A stretch of DNA of 42,829 nucleotides from an uncultured Bacteroidota bacterium. Lineage in GTDB: Bacteria > Bacteroidota > Bacteroidia > Flavobacteriales > Flavobacteriaceae. The stretch covers positions 1 through 42,829 of the forward strand of contig CAKZOC010000135.1 of NCBI GenBank assembly GCA_937136025.1. The letters run 5' to 3'. Of the stretch, positions 34,258 through 42,728 are shown one piece after another. Position 1 is the first letter of the stretch. Each line of letters begins with the position of its first letter. The notes beneath the pieces were generated by a model. The model did not search any database, was not told the origin of the DNA, and was given only the letters and a program-made list of their open reading frames with translations. Made by a program: the position numbers and the translations under genes.

Positions 34258-35934
34258 ATGAAACAAACACGTACCAGCACATTCCTTATGGCAGCCATTG
34301 TCGTCGGATCCCTGAGCATGCAGAGTTGCAAGAAGTCTTTAGGATCCAAAGATACTTCAAGAGCTACAGGTTGGAAAATTAATGATAAGGAAGGAGGATT
34401 TCAGTACAATTCCGATTTCAAGGAGCAGGAAACCGCTCCCGGACTTGTCTTTGTAGAGGGAGGAACCTTCACTAAAGGTAAGGTTCAGGACGACGTTATG
34501 CACGACTGGAACAACACTCCCACAACGCAGCACGTCCAGTCCTTTTATATGGATGAGACAGAGGTGACCAACGTGATGTACCTCGAATACCTGGACTATC
34601 TTAAAAGCGTTTATCCGCCTGAAGATCCGAAGTACGCCAATATTTATATAGGTGCCCTTCCGGATACATTGGTTTGGAGAAACCGCCTGGGTTATAACGA
34701 AACCATGACCAACAACTACCTGAGACATCCCGCCTATGCGGAATATCCGGTTGTCGGTGTGAATTGGATTCAGGCCACTCAGTTTGCTGAATGGCGTACC
34801 GACAGGGTCAATGAAGCCATGCTGGAGCGTGAAGGTTATTTGGCTGAGGACGTTAAATACAGGGCGATGAATGGTGAGATCGCTGGTAATTTCAGTACAG
34901 AGACTTATCTGAATGCACCTAAATCTGTGTATGGAGGTCAAATCGATACGCTGATGGGCAAGAATGTTAAGGATTCGGTTCCCTCCTTTGCGAAAAGAAG
35001 TAGCGGAATTCTGATGCCGGAATATCGTCTGCCTACAGAAACAGAATGGGAGTATGCAGCGGCTGCCTTGGTGGGAACCCGTGAATACAACAACTACCGT
35101 GGAAGAAAGAAATACCCATGGGAAGGCGACTACACCCGTAACGGCCAAAGAGTCGGAAGGGGAGATCAGCTCGCAAACTTTAAGCAGGGTAAAGGAGATT
35201 ACGGCGGGATTGCCGGATGGTCAGATGACGGGGCCGATATTACAGCTCCTGTAATGTCTTACAAGCCCAACGATCTGGGATTATACGATATGGCTGGTAA
35301 TGTTGCTGAATGGGTAGCTGATGTCTACCGTCCGATTGTAGATGATGAAATCAGCGATTTCAATTACTATCGCGGAAACATATTTACCAAAAAAGCCATC
35401 GGTGAGGATGGAAAAGTAATGGTCCTTACTGAAGGAGAGATCGTTTACGACACCCTGCCGAACGGAAAAATAGTAGCTCTAAACCTTCCTGGTGAAGTAA
35501 AAATGGTTGCTGTGGACGAAGAGGACACTTACCTGAGAACCAATTTCTCTAAGAGTGATAACCGTGGATACAGGGACGGAGATCCGGGATCTTCAAGATT
35601 CTTTGACCGCTTCAGCGATGAAGAAGAGGGCGCCGACGACAGAAAACAGATGTACAATGCTCCTAAACACAAGGTAGAACGGGACTCAGAAGGTCAGATG
35701 GTTCGGGAATACGACAAGAGCAATTACCGCACATCCCTGATCAGTGACGAAGTTCGCGTCTACAAAGGAGGATCGTGGCGAGACCGCGCCTACTGGTTAG
35801 ATCCGGCTCAAAGGAGGTACCTGCCCCAGTATATGGCGACAGATTACATCGGATTCAGATGTGCCATGTCCAGAGTGGGAAGTAAATCCAAAGGAAAGAA
35901 CAAGACGATTCGGGGTAAAAAAGTTAAAGGATAA
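34258..35934 (+). CDS. gldJ: Gliding motility / T9SS lipoprotein GldJ
   Basis: GldJ is a lipoprotein of the gliding motor and type IX secretion machinery; it stabilises GldK and is required for motility. The 558-residue product has a lipoprotein signal peptide (MAAIVVGSLSMQSC, acylated Cys24) and a formylglycine-generating-enzyme-like fold spanning most of the protein: PGLVFVEGGTFTKG, FYMDETEVTN, YRLPTETEWEYAAAALVG, YDMAGNVAEWVADVY and a C-terminal YKGGSWRDRAYWLDPAQRRY...IGFRCAM. These resemble GldK and GldJ; the RATGWKINDKEGGFQYN segment after the lipid anchor and the C-terminal GSKSKGKNKTIRGKKVKG fit GldJ. A strong terminator follows. Codon choice looks biased towards frequent codons, as for a well-expressed gene. 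Confidence 0.95.
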   Translation: MKQTRTSTFLMAAIVVGSLSMQSCKKSLGSKDTSRATGWKINDKEGGFQYNSDFKEQETAPGLVFVEGGTFTKGKVQDDVMHDWNNTPTTQHVQSFYMDETEVTNVMYLEYLDYLKSVYPPEDPKYANIYIGALPDTLVWRNRLGYNETMTNNYLRHPAYAEYPVVGVNWIQATQFAEWRTDRVNEAMLEREGYLAEDVKYRAMNGEIAGNFSTETYLNAPKSVYGGQIDTLMGKNVKDSVPSFAKRSSGILMPEYRLPTETEWEYAAAALVGTREYNNYRGRKKYPWEGDYTRNGQRVGRGDQLANFKQGKGDYGGIAGWSDDGADITAPVMSYKPNDLGLYDMAGNVAEWVADVYRPIVDDEISDFNYYRGNIFTKKAIGEDGKVMVLTEGEIVYDTLPNGKIVALNLPGEVKMVAVDEEDTYLRTNFSKSDNRGYRDGDPGSSRFFDRFSDEEEGADDRKQMYNAPKHKVERDSEGQMVREYDKSNYRTSLISDEVRVYKGGSWRDRAYWLDPAQRRYLPQYMATDYIGFRCAMSRVGSKSKGKNKTIRGKKVKG

Positions 35935-35955
35935 CAAACCCCTGACATAGCATAA

Positions 35956-35988
35956 AAAAAGCCCTGACTTTTCGGTCGGGGCTTTTTA
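35956..35988. terminator. Terminator between gldJ and murF
   Basis: AAAAAGCCCTGAC and GTCGGGGCTTTTT form a 13-base-pair stem (one G-U) with loop TTTTCG, and runs of A and T on both sides. It could stop transcription in either direction; it ends gldJ transcripts 20 bases after the stop. Confidence 0.9.
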
Positions 35989-35998
35989 TATTTACCCG

Positions 35999-37276
35999 AT
36001 GAATATCGAAGAAATATATTCCCGCTTTCTGGAATACCCCTCAATTTCTACAGACAGCAGGAACATCCTGCCGAACAGTCTGTTCTTTGCCTTAAAAGGA
36101 CCTAATTTTAATGGGAACCAATATGCGGCGGAGGCCCTTGATAAAGGAGCTGCCTTTGCTGTGGTGGACGAGGCTCAATACGCTGTGAATGACCGGACCC
36201 TTTTAGTTCCTGATGTCCTGAAATTCCTGCAGGATCTCGCCACGCACCACAGACGACAAAGCAAGGCTACCATAATTGCACTAACGGGAAGCAACGGTAA
36301 AACCACAACGAAAGAGTTGATATCGCGCGTTCTGGAGCGCACCTATAAAACCCAGGCCACGGTTGGAAATCTAAACAACCATATCGGGGTAGCCCTTACC
36401 CTCTTGCAGATCCGTAAGGACACTGAAATGATGGTTGTGGAAATGGGCGCCAATCACCAAAAAGAAATCGCTTTTTTATGTGCTTTGGCAGAACCGGATT
36501 TCGGATACATCACCAATTACGGAAAGGCCCACCTTGAAGGTTTCGGGGGTGTGGAAGGTGTGATCAGGGGAAAGAGTGAAATGTATGACTATCTCATTGG
36601 GGAAGGAAAAACAATTTTTCTCAATGCCGATGACCCCATTCAAAGAAAAAAACTGGAATCTTATGCAAACACAGTAGGGTTCAGCACCTCAGACCCCGGT
36701 TATTTCCGTATTGAGAATCAGGGAGCGGATCCGTTTGTGACTCTGAAAATAGAAGATACGATTATAGAAACGTCCCTTAGCGGGGCTTATAATTTCAGTA
36801 ATTGCGCCATTGCCGCGCTCATTGGAAAGCACTTTAACGTCCCCCTGCCGGAGATCCGAAAAGCCATAGAATCCTATGTTCCCGAGAACAATCGGTCGCA
36901 ACTCCTGCGAAAAGGCTCTTTGGATATATTGCTGGACGCCTACAACGCCAATCCGAGCAGTATGTCTGCAGCCCTCGAGCACCTGAAGGCTCTTGAAGCT
37001 CCGAAAAAATTCGCGGTTCTGGGAGATATGTTTGAACTCGGAGCAGATTCGGTATCTGAACATCAGCAGATTGCTGAACAGGCCCAATCGCTTGATCTGG
37101 ATACCCTGATCCTGGTGGGGAATGCTTTTTCCGAGACCACTGTAGACGCGCACAGATTTAAAACCTTTGAAGCCCTGGTGGAGTTCCTGAAATCCAATCC
37201 GATATCAGGGCCGGGCACTATTCTTATCAAAGCCTCCCGGGGCATGGCCCTGGAGCGTTTAAAGCCTTATTTATAA
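35999..37276 (+). CDS. murF: UDP-N-acetylmuramoyl-tripeptide--D-alanyl-D-alanine ligase
   Basis: MurF adds D-Ala-D-Ala to UDP-MurNAc-tripeptide, the last cytosolic step of peptidoglycan precursor synthesis. The 425-residue product shows the N-terminal SISTDSRNILPNSLFFALKGPNFNGN, ATP loop ALTGSNGKTTTKELI (residues 95-109), GNLNNHIGVALTLL, VVEMGANHQKEI, ITNYGKAHLEGFGG and DAYNANPSSMSAAL, typical of MurF. The ATG at 35999 comes 11 bases after the terminator stem, so its promoter must lie within or before gldJ or the leader is very short. Confidence 0.96.
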   Translation: MNIEEIYSRFLEYPSISTDSRNILPNSLFFALKGPNFNGNQYAAEALDKGAAFAVVDEAQYAVNDRTLLVPDVLKFLQDLATHHRRQSKATIIALTGSNGKTTTKELISRVLERTYKTQATVGNLNNHIGVALTLLQIRKDTEMMVVEMGANHQKEIAFLCALAEPDFGYITNYGKAHLEGFGGVEGVIRGKSEMYDYLIGEGKTIFLNADDPIQRKKLESYANTVGFSTSDPGYFRIENQGADPFVTLKIEDTIIETSLSGAYNFSNCAIAALIGKHFNVPLPEIRKAIESYVPENNRSQLLRKGSLDILLDAYNANPSSMSAALEHLKALEAPKKFAVLGDMFELGADSVSEHQQIAEQAQSLDLDTLILVGNAFSETTVDAHRFKTFEALVEFLKSNPISGPGTILIKASRGMALERLKPYL

Positions 37277-37505
37277 GTCTTTTTTGCGGGTCCAGTCCGC
37301 GGGGCCGAGTGACCGCCGAAGGTCCACTGGATTACGGCTTGCGCCGTGATCCAGATACATCCCCCTCCTGCAAATAGAAAACGAAAACCCACAGCCCCTT
37401 ACGGGTCTGTTGTTTTTTTCCGTTTCGCCCTTGCTTACGAGTACACTCGACGCAGGTCGAAACGGAAAAACCCACGTCCTGCGGACGTGGGTTTTCTGAG
37501 TGATG
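37277..37505. repeat. Cluster of strong hairpins between murF and tRNA-Val
   Basis: Non-coding region with serial inverted repeats: (1) GCGG/CCGC near 37285-37299; (2) CTGGATTACGGC/GCCGTGATCCAG, 12 pairs with one G-U, loop TTGC (37327-37354); (3) ACAGcCCC/GGGtCTGT followed by seven T (about 37391-37419), terminator-like on the plus strand; (4) TTTTTCCGTTTCG/CGAAACGGAAAAA, 13 perfect pairs (37415-37427 and 37458-37470) enclosing CGAG/CTCG; (5) a 13-pair terminator at 37467-37495. Hairpins 4 and 5 share four bases, so they compete. Function unknown: terminators, a structured RNA or a mobile palindromic element. Confidence 0.6.
37467..37495 (-). terminator. Rho-independent terminator after tRNA-Val
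   Basis: AAAACCCACGTCC and GGACGTGGGTTTT are perfectly complementary over 13 bases with loop TGC, with a T-run on the minus strand 10 bases after the tRNA 3' end. It may also work in the plus direction. Confidence 0.8.
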
Positions 37506-37580
37506 TGGGATATACTGGATTCGAACCGGTGACCTCTGCCCTGTCAAGGCAGCGCTCTAAACCAACTGAGCTAATATCCC
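37506..37580 (-). tRNA. tRNA-Val (anticodon GAC)
   Basis: The minus strand reads GGGATATTAGCTCAGTTGG at the 5' end and TTCGAATCCAGTATATCCCA at the 3' end. The acceptor stem GGGATAT/ATATCCC is perfect, the D-stem GCTC/GAGC is intact, and the anticodon arm CTGCC-TTGACAG-GGCAG gives anticodon GAC (Val, codons GUC/GUU). The T-stem ACCGG/CCAGT has one C-A mismatch at its third pair, where related tRNAs have T-A. The discriminator is A and no CCA is encoded. Confidence 0.93.
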
Positions 37581-37722
37581 CTTTAGGAAGGCGCAATTTC
37601 GTAAAAAAACCGGGAGTGAGAAAACAGGGGGAAAGAAATCTTTTCCCCAGCTTTCAAAATCAAAAAAAAGAAGCTTGCTGATCTGGGTCATTTTAAAGAA
37701 CAGGACTCCTTCTTACATTCGC

Positions 37723-37754
37723 TTTGACATGCGAACCCACATTGTTTAATTTAA
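37723..37754 (+). promoter_or_regulatory. Possible promoter for the small heat-shock protein gene
   Basis: TTTG (37723-37726), 20 bases, then TAATTTAA (37747-37754) resembles the Bacteroidota TTTG-N19/21-TAnnTTTG promoter. The predicted start is only a few bases before the ATG at 37765, so either the mRNA is nearly leaderless or this match is chance. Confidence 0.4.
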
Positions 37755-37764
37755 ATTTCGTCTC

Positions 37765-38229
37765 ATGGACTTAACTAAATTCAAAAAAAGACATCCCAGT
37801 AGTCTTTTGTCGCAAGATTTTTTTGACCTGGATAACTTCTTTGATGATCGCATGTGGAAATCGGGTCTTATGAATGCCGATTTTTGGAATGGTAAGACCG
37901 TTGAACCCGCCCTGAACATTAAGGAAAATGAAAAGGGATTTGAAATTGAACTGGCCGCTCCGGGGTTCTCAAAAAAGGACTTCAATATTACCATTGAAGA
38001 CGGATGCCTGAATATCGCTGCCGAAAAAGAAGGATCTGAGGAGGAAACATCCGAAGATTTTACGCGTCGCGAATTCAACTATAAAGCCTTCAAAAGATCG
38101 CTTCAACTTCCCGAATCAGTGAGGGAAGAAGAAATAAAGGCCGAATACAACAACGGTATACTCAACTTCCGCCTTCTCAAAAAAGAAGTACCCCAAAAAA
38201 GACCGCCTAAGGTGATTGAAGTGGGCTGA
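37765..38229 (+). CDS. Small heat-shock protein (Hsp20/alpha-crystallin family)
   Basis: A 154-residue cytosolic chaperone that holds unfolding proteins. The alpha-crystallin domain spans about residues 47-140: VEPALNIKENEKGFEIELAAPGFSKKDFNITIEDGCLNIAAEKE and EFNYKAFKRSLQLPESVREEEIKAEYNNGILNFRLLKKE, ending in the GILNFRL-type strand. The short N-terminal arm (SLLSQDFFDLDNFFDDRMW) and a C-terminal tail rich in Lys, Pro and Val complete the usual layout. A terminator follows. Expression is probably stress-induced. Confidence 0.93.
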   Translation: MDLTKFKKRHPSSLLSQDFFDLDNFFDDRMWKSGLMNADFWNGKTVEPALNIKENEKGFEIELAAPGFSKKDFNITIEDGCLNIAAEKEGSEEETSEDFTRREFNYKAFKRSLQLPESVREEEIKAEYNNGILNFRLLKKEVPQKRPPKVIEVG

Positions 38230-38253
38230 AAAATGTCTTTTCAATACTCCTGT

Positions 38254-38298
38254 CCCTGTACTGCAAATCGTCCATAAGTGCGCAGTGCAGGGATTTTT
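38254..38298 (+). terminator. Terminator after the small heat-shock protein
   Basis: CCCTGTACTGC and GCAGTGCAGGG pair over 11 bases (one G-U) across a 17-base loop, followed by ATTTTT. It lies just beyond the sHSP stop and next to the end of the convergent patatin gene. Confidence 0.7.
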
Positions 38299-39067
38299 AT
38301 AAGGTTTTTATCGTGTCCGAAGCCTCTTGAAGGCGCTCTTTAGCCTCCTGGTATCCCAGTTGAAAAATAGTGTCGAGATCTTTTTCAAGAAACGTGCTGA
38401 AGCGACTCAGTTCCCTGGGGTAAACCAGAAGATCGCACAACGGAAACTTTTTTATGGAATCGGAGGCTGTTTTGATCTTCAGTACGCGTTCCAGGACCGC
38501 AACGGAGTGTTTTATTTTGGCTTTATCCGCCGGCTCAAAAGGATTGACATAAACGCCTATGAGAAAGTCTGCCTGTTCTCGGAGTAAGTCAACAGGAAAG
38601 TTATTGAGTACCCCTCCGTCTACGTAGTAGCCTTTTCCGATCTCTACGGGTGCGAAAAATCCCGGAAAAGCCGCTGAAGCCAATATTGCCCGGATTAAAG
38701 GACCTTTGCTGAACACCTTCAATTCCCCGCTCAGGATATTGGTCGATGTAACCTGAAGGGGAATTTTGAGCGCTGAAAAATCATCTTCGGGAAGTATTTC
38801 GAGAAAGCGCTTATAAAAACTTTCAGGATCAACCCATCCCGGCTTTCCAAAGGCATAATTTCCAAAACTCAAAAATTGGATACTTTTAAAGAACTCGAGC
38901 ATATCCCCGGTTGAAATTCCATAGGCATAGAGCGCTCCAACCACAGACCCCGCACTGGTGCCCGCAATAGCTTCCGGTCTGATCCCCGCCTCTTCCAGGG
39001 CCTTCAAAACCCCAATATGGGCAATTCCTCTATACCCTCCTCCCGATAATGCCAGGGCTGTTTTCAT
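38297..39067 (-). CDS. Patatin-like phospholipase
   Basis: A 256-residue hydrolase of the patatin/RssA type. The oxyanion motif GGGYRG (residues 9-14), nucleophile motif GTSAGS (36-41, Ser38) and the DGG catalytic Asp motif (YYVDGGVLNNFP) are all present. No signal peptide is seen, so it is probably cytosolic or membrane-bound. The likely activity is release of fatty acids from phospholipids; the natural substrate is unknown. Convergent with the sHSP gene and divergent from the histidine kinase gene. Confidence 0.92.
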   Translation of the reverse strand: MKTALALSGGGYRGIAHIGVLKALEEAGIRPEAIAGTSAGSVVGALYAYGISTGDMLEFFKSIQFLSFGNYAFGKPGWVDPESFYKRFLEILPEDDFSALKIPLQVTSTNILSGELKVFSKGPLIRAILASAAFPGFFAPVEIGKGYYVDGGVLNNFPVDLLREQADFLIGVYVNPFEPADKAKIKHSVAVLERVLKIKTASDSIKKFPLCDLLVYPRELSRFSTFLEKDLDTIFQLGYQEAKERLQEASDTIKTL

Positions 39068-39226
39068 AATTCAGATGGACCGGTAAATAAACTGAAAGAG
39101 GGCTCTACTCGCTGCATGACCATTATCATATAAAACATATGTATACGCGTAGTATCTTTATAGATGGCTGCTTAGGTTCCCTTCAATTTCAGCCGTAGTG
39201 CAAGTTAAGATATATACACCATGCAT

Positions 39227-39238
39227 CTACAATTGTAG
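39227..39238. promoter_or_regulatory. Perfect palindrome upstream of the LOV kinase gene
   Basis: CTACAATTGTAG is a perfect 12-base palindrome 54 bases before the kinase ATG, next to ATGCAT. It could bind a dimeric regulator of the kinase operon. The surrounding 39068-39292 region has no supported ORF. Confidence 0.35.
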
Positions 39239-39292
39239 CGAACTTAGGGAAATGATAAATGGGGATTCGAGCGGACCAGAATTTGTAGCAGC

Positions 39293-42200
39293 ATGAAAAA
39301 CTCCAAAAAAGGGTCGGGATTGTTGGATGCGCTGCCTGACGGCAAGGCCGAGGCTGTGCTTATCCTTGATGCCCAGGGGTGTTTTCTGGACTATCTCCCC
39401 GCACTTGATCAGGAGTTTCTCCTGCAAAACAAACACCTTAGAGGAAGCCCGCTAACCGACTCCCTTCCCGCCCATGTCGGCCCCCTTTTGCTCAAGGCAT
39501 TACAGGGCGTCCGGGAAAACCAAAAACCACAACACCTGGAATTTTCCACAAAAGGCGAACCGGAAAGACATTACGAAGTGCGGTTACTTCCTCTGGACGA
39601 TGAAAAAAATATTATCGCCTTTCGGGATATTACCGAAAGGGTACAGAATAAGCAGGATCTCATCCGGGAAAAAAGTCGTCTGAGAAATTATCTGGATTCG
39701 GCGGGCTCGATGTTTATCGTGCTAAAACCAGATTACCGGATTGCCCTTGTAAACCGCAAAGCCTGCGAGGTACTGGGATATCCGATGAAAGATCTTTTGA
39801 ATCAAAACTGGCTGCCCTTTATCAGTGGTGAGAAAGAACAGAAAAGGCTTAAAATCCTCTTTGATCAAACTTTCAGGGTCAAAAAGGAGTTATCGGATTA
39901 TTTTGAGAGCCCCGTAACTTCAAAATCGGGAACTACCCACATCATCCGCTGGCAAAATGCCCTTTTAAAAGATGCTTCGGGAAATCCGACAGGGCTGATT
40001 TGTTCCGGAGTAGACATTTCTGAACAGAAAGCTGCCGAAAACCAGTTCCGCAAAAGTGAGGAAAGAAACCGGGCCATACTGGAAGCCATTCCGGACGTTA
40101 TCCTGCTCCACGACCGCCATGGGCGCGTCCTGAGGGTAAAAGAATCTGCCCATTCTCCCCATTGCTTTCAAAAAGAGCGGATAGAAGGGAAATGTGTTGC
40201 GGATATCTTTCCTGGAAAAACAGGTCGGGAAATGCTCTTAAAAATTCAGGAATCCTGCCAATCAGGACAGACAAAAGTCCTGGAAACAGACCTGGATACG
40301 GACCAGGGGAAACTGTCTTATGAAATCCGATATGTATGTATGGAGGACCAGCAGGTTTTAGCTGTAGCCCGCAATACTACCGACACCCGTACGACCCAAC
40401 AAGGTCTCAACCTCAGAAACCGGGCACTGGAGGCCGCAGGTAACGGCATTATTATAGTGGATGCAATCCTGCCGGATTTGCCGATAATTTATTCCAATAA
40501 GGCCTGTACTGAAATCACTCAATATTCCGCAGAAGAATCGATTGGGAAAAATTGCCGTTTTCTTCAGGGACCACAAACCGATCCGGAAAAGGTAAGGCAG
40601 ATCCGGGAAGCCCTTGAACATGGTACTCAGTGCCGGGTAGAATTGAGAAACTACCGGAAGGATGGCTCCCTTTTCTGGAATGAACTCACCATAACCCCCA
40701 TTCGCGATCATACGGGCGCGCTTACCCATTTTATCGGAGTTCAAAATGACATCAGCACAAGAGTACTCGAAGGGGAACGCAAAGACCATATCCGAAAGAT
40801 TCTGGAGGCCATAACCCACGACAAACCTTTGGAGAAAACCGCTGGTATGATCGCTTCCTTCCTTCGCGCCTATTTTCCTCATACGGGCATTCAGATAGCA
40901 CTATGGCAACCGGGAGGCGAAGTACTGGAAACGCTTTCCGAAATAGGACTTCCTCCGGTCCTGAGTCACAAACTCAGGAAAGTTGGACTAAAAAAAGATA
41001 CGGGCTGCCCATGTGCTATGGCGGTAAGAACAAAAGAAGCGTCGGTACTCGAGGATCTCGAAAAAAATGAAGCCTCGGGAAAATTTATCAAAACCATAAA
41101 AGCTGTGAATATTAAGAGTTGCTGGTCCTTTCCCGTATTGTCTTCGGAAAACAAGGTGCTCGGGACCTGTACTTTTTATGGCCCGGCGTCTGCCAAACCC
41201 GACAAAGAAAAGCAGGAAATGGTGCAGGACGCCACGCAGCTCGCCGGTCTTGCTATCGAAAGGTACTTCACCCGTATTCATCTGGAAGAAAGCAATTCTA
41301 AACTCGAACAATACGCCAAAAACCTGGAAAAAGACGTGGCGCAGCGTACCGAGCAAGTGGAGTCTACGCTACAGAAACTCACAGAGAGCAACCTGTCCCT
41401 TCAGACCCAGATTAAAACGACTCAGAAAGCAGAAGAGCGGGCTCTGGCCAATCAGGAACTCTTTGCGGCAATCGCCAGGAACTTTCCCAGGGGCGTCATC
41501 ATGGTATTCAACGCCTTAGGGCATTACGTGCATCTCGAAGGGGAAGAACTGGACCGGATGGGGCTCCGAGACTGGTTGTTTTTGGAAAAACCGATAGTCA
41601 AAACTCCGGGCTTTTCCCCAGAAAAACTCAAGGACCTGGATCACAAGGTTCGTCAGACGCTGCTGGGGCAGCACCTCTCTTTTGAAGTTCACATTAAAGA
41701 AAATACCTATGCAGTGAATTCTATGCCGCTATACGCAGGGGAAACTCCCGGATGGGCGCTTTTGGTACTGACCAATGTCACAGAGCAAAAAAAGTCAGAG
41801 GAAGACCTCTTGCGCGCCCTTCGGATTGAACAGGAACTCAACGATCTCAAATCGCGCTTTATCTCTATGGCTTCTCACGAATTTCGCACCCCCCTCAGCG
41901 CCATTCATTCCTCAGCCATCCTCATTGGAAAACAGAACACTCCTGGCTTGGAAGACAAGCGGTTACGCTATCTGAGACAGATTAAAAACAACGTGCGCAA
42001 TCTGGTAGTCATCCTGGACGACTTCCTCTCCTTGAGTAAACTCGAAGAAGGGAATATAGAGGCTCAACCCGATACCTTTGACGCGCTCGACCTGATTCGG
42101 TCCGTACTCGAGGAACTCGAAAGCAATCTGAAAGTAGGACAACATTTTACAGAAACTTTTGAAATGTCCGCGCTGCAGGTGTATCAGGATCCTAAACTTC

Positions 42201-42529
42201 TGCGTCAGATTTTGGTAAATCTCCTGTCTAATGCCATCAAATACGCCCCGGAGAAAACCGGTATTTTTATTGCTATTGAAAAAGGGGAAACCACTTTTAC
42301 CATTTCTATTAAGGATAAAGGGATAGGGATCCCGGAGCAGGAGCACGAGCAGTTGTTCAATCGCTTCTTCCGCGCGCGTAACGCTATAAATATTCCGGGT
42401 ACAGGGTTGGGACTGCATCTGGTTAAACTCTATACAGAACTGATGGGGGGAAGCATTACATTTACGAGCGCACTGGATAAAGGCAGCACCTTTACCCTCA
42501 GACTGCCCCTGGTATTTAATCCGAACTGA
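39293..42529 (+). CDS. Multi-PAS, LOV- and GAF-domain hybrid sensor histidine kinase (probable blue-light receptor)
   Basis: A 1078-residue soluble kinase with no membrane segment. Order by eye: PAS (about 15-115), PAS (about 130-245), PAS (about 258-370), LOV (about 372-490), GAF (about 500-665), coiled coil (about 668-720), PAS (about 725-840), HisKA with phosphoacceptor His862 (MASHEFRTPLS), and HATPase_c (about 960-1075: NLLSNAIKYAP, DKGIGIPEQE, GTGLGLHLVK). The LOV segment has GKNCRFLQGP with the adduct cysteine at Cys421, NYRKDGSLFWNELTITP and FIGVQNDIS with the flavin-contacting Gln484. Such LOV domains bind FMN and form a cysteine adduct under blue light. The GAF domain contains CPCAMAV. 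The gene is one base upstream of a response regulator gene. Confidence 0.93.
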   Translation: MKNSKKGSGLLDALPDGKAEAVLILDAQGCFLDYLPALDQEFLLQNKHLRGSPLTDSLPAHVGPLLLKALQGVRENQKPQHLEFSTKGEPERHYEVRLLPLDDEKNIIAFRDITERVQNKQDLIREKSRLRNYLDSAGSMFIVLKPDYRIALVNRKACEVLGYPMKDLLNQNWLPFISGEKEQKRLKILFDQTFRVKKELSDYFESPVTSKSGTTHIIRWQNALLKDASGNPTGLICSGVDISEQKAAENQFRKSEERNRAILEAIPDVILLHDRHGRVLRVKESAHSPHCFQKERIEGKCVADIFPGKTGREMLLKIQESCQSGQTKVLETDLDTDQGKLSYEIRYVCMEDQQVLAVARNTTDTRTTQQGLNLRNRALEAAGNGIIIVDAILPDLPIIYSNKACTEITQYSAEESIGKNCRFLQGPQTDPEKVRQIREALEHGTQCRVELRNYRKDGSLFWNELTITPIRDHTGALTHFIGVQNDISTRVLEGERKDHIRKILEAITHDKPLEKTAGMIASFLRAYFPHTGIQIALWQPGGEVLETLSEIGLPPVLSHKLRKVGLKKDTGCPCAMAVRTKEASVLEDLEKNEASGKFIKTIKAVNIKSCWSFPVLSSENKVLGTCTFYGPASAKPDKEKQEMVQDATQLAGLAIERYFTRIHLEESNSKLEQYAKNLEKDVAQRTEQVESTLQKLTESNLSLQTQIKTTQKAEERALANQELFAAIARNFPRGVIMVFNALGHYVHLEGEELDRMGLRDWLFLEKPIVKTPGFSPEKLKDLDHKVRQTLLGQHLSFEVHIKENTYAVNSMPLYAGETPGWALLVLTNVTEQKKSEEDLLRALRIEQELNDLKSRFISMASHEFRTPLSAIHSSAILIGKQNTPGLEDKRLRYLRQIKNNVRNLVVILDDFLSLSKLEEGNIEAQPDTFDALDLIRSVLEELESNLKVGQHFTETFEMSALQVYQDPKLLRQILVNLLSNAIKYAPEKTGIFIAIEKGETTFTISIKDKGIGIPEQEHEQLFNRFFRARNAINIPGTGLGLHLVKLYTELMGGSITFTSALDKGSTFTLRLPLVFNPN

Positions 42530-42530
42530 G

Positions 42531-42728
42531 ATGAAAAAAATTCTGATTATTGAAGACAATGCCGATATCAGGCAGTTGATCAGGAAAGGACTAACTGAAA
42601 CGCAAGGCGAGATTCCCTATGTTTTCGTGGAGGCCGACAACGGTATTACCGGCATCGAGTTGGGAAACCAACACATTCCCGACCTGATTATTTCAGACAT
42701 CATGATGCCGGGGAAGAATGGGCTGTAG
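42531..42728 (+). pseudogene. Response regulator receiver domain, broken after 65 residues
   Basis: The reading frame starts MKKILIIEDNADIRQLIRKGL, with the acidic pocket (EDN), VEADNGITGIELGNQHIPDLIISDIMMPGKNG containing the phosphoacceptor Asp in LIISDIMMP, and then reads GL-stop where the family continues with another 55-60 receiver residues. The last about 100 bases of the window are unlike a receiver domain in all three frames. The gene is one base downstream of the kinase, its expected partner. The break could be an insertion, a frameshift and deletion, or an assembly junction at the contig edge. Confidence 0.7.

Noticed and set aside
34357-35148. 263-residue minus-strand ORF
   Set aside because: Antisense to gldJ; no start context or motif, whereas gldJ is unambiguous.
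37332-37547. 71-residue minus-strand ORF over the hairpin cluster
   Set aside because: It covers inverted repeats and part of the tRNA and has no protein-like pattern.
37346-37681. ORF with TGFEPVTSALSRQRSKPTELI
   Set aside because: This peptide is the antisense translation of the tRNA-Val gene, a well-known spurious ORF type.
37723-37754. Strong promoter claim for the sHSP gene
   Set aside because: The spacing matches, but the predicted start is too near the ATG for a firm call; listed as low-confidence only.
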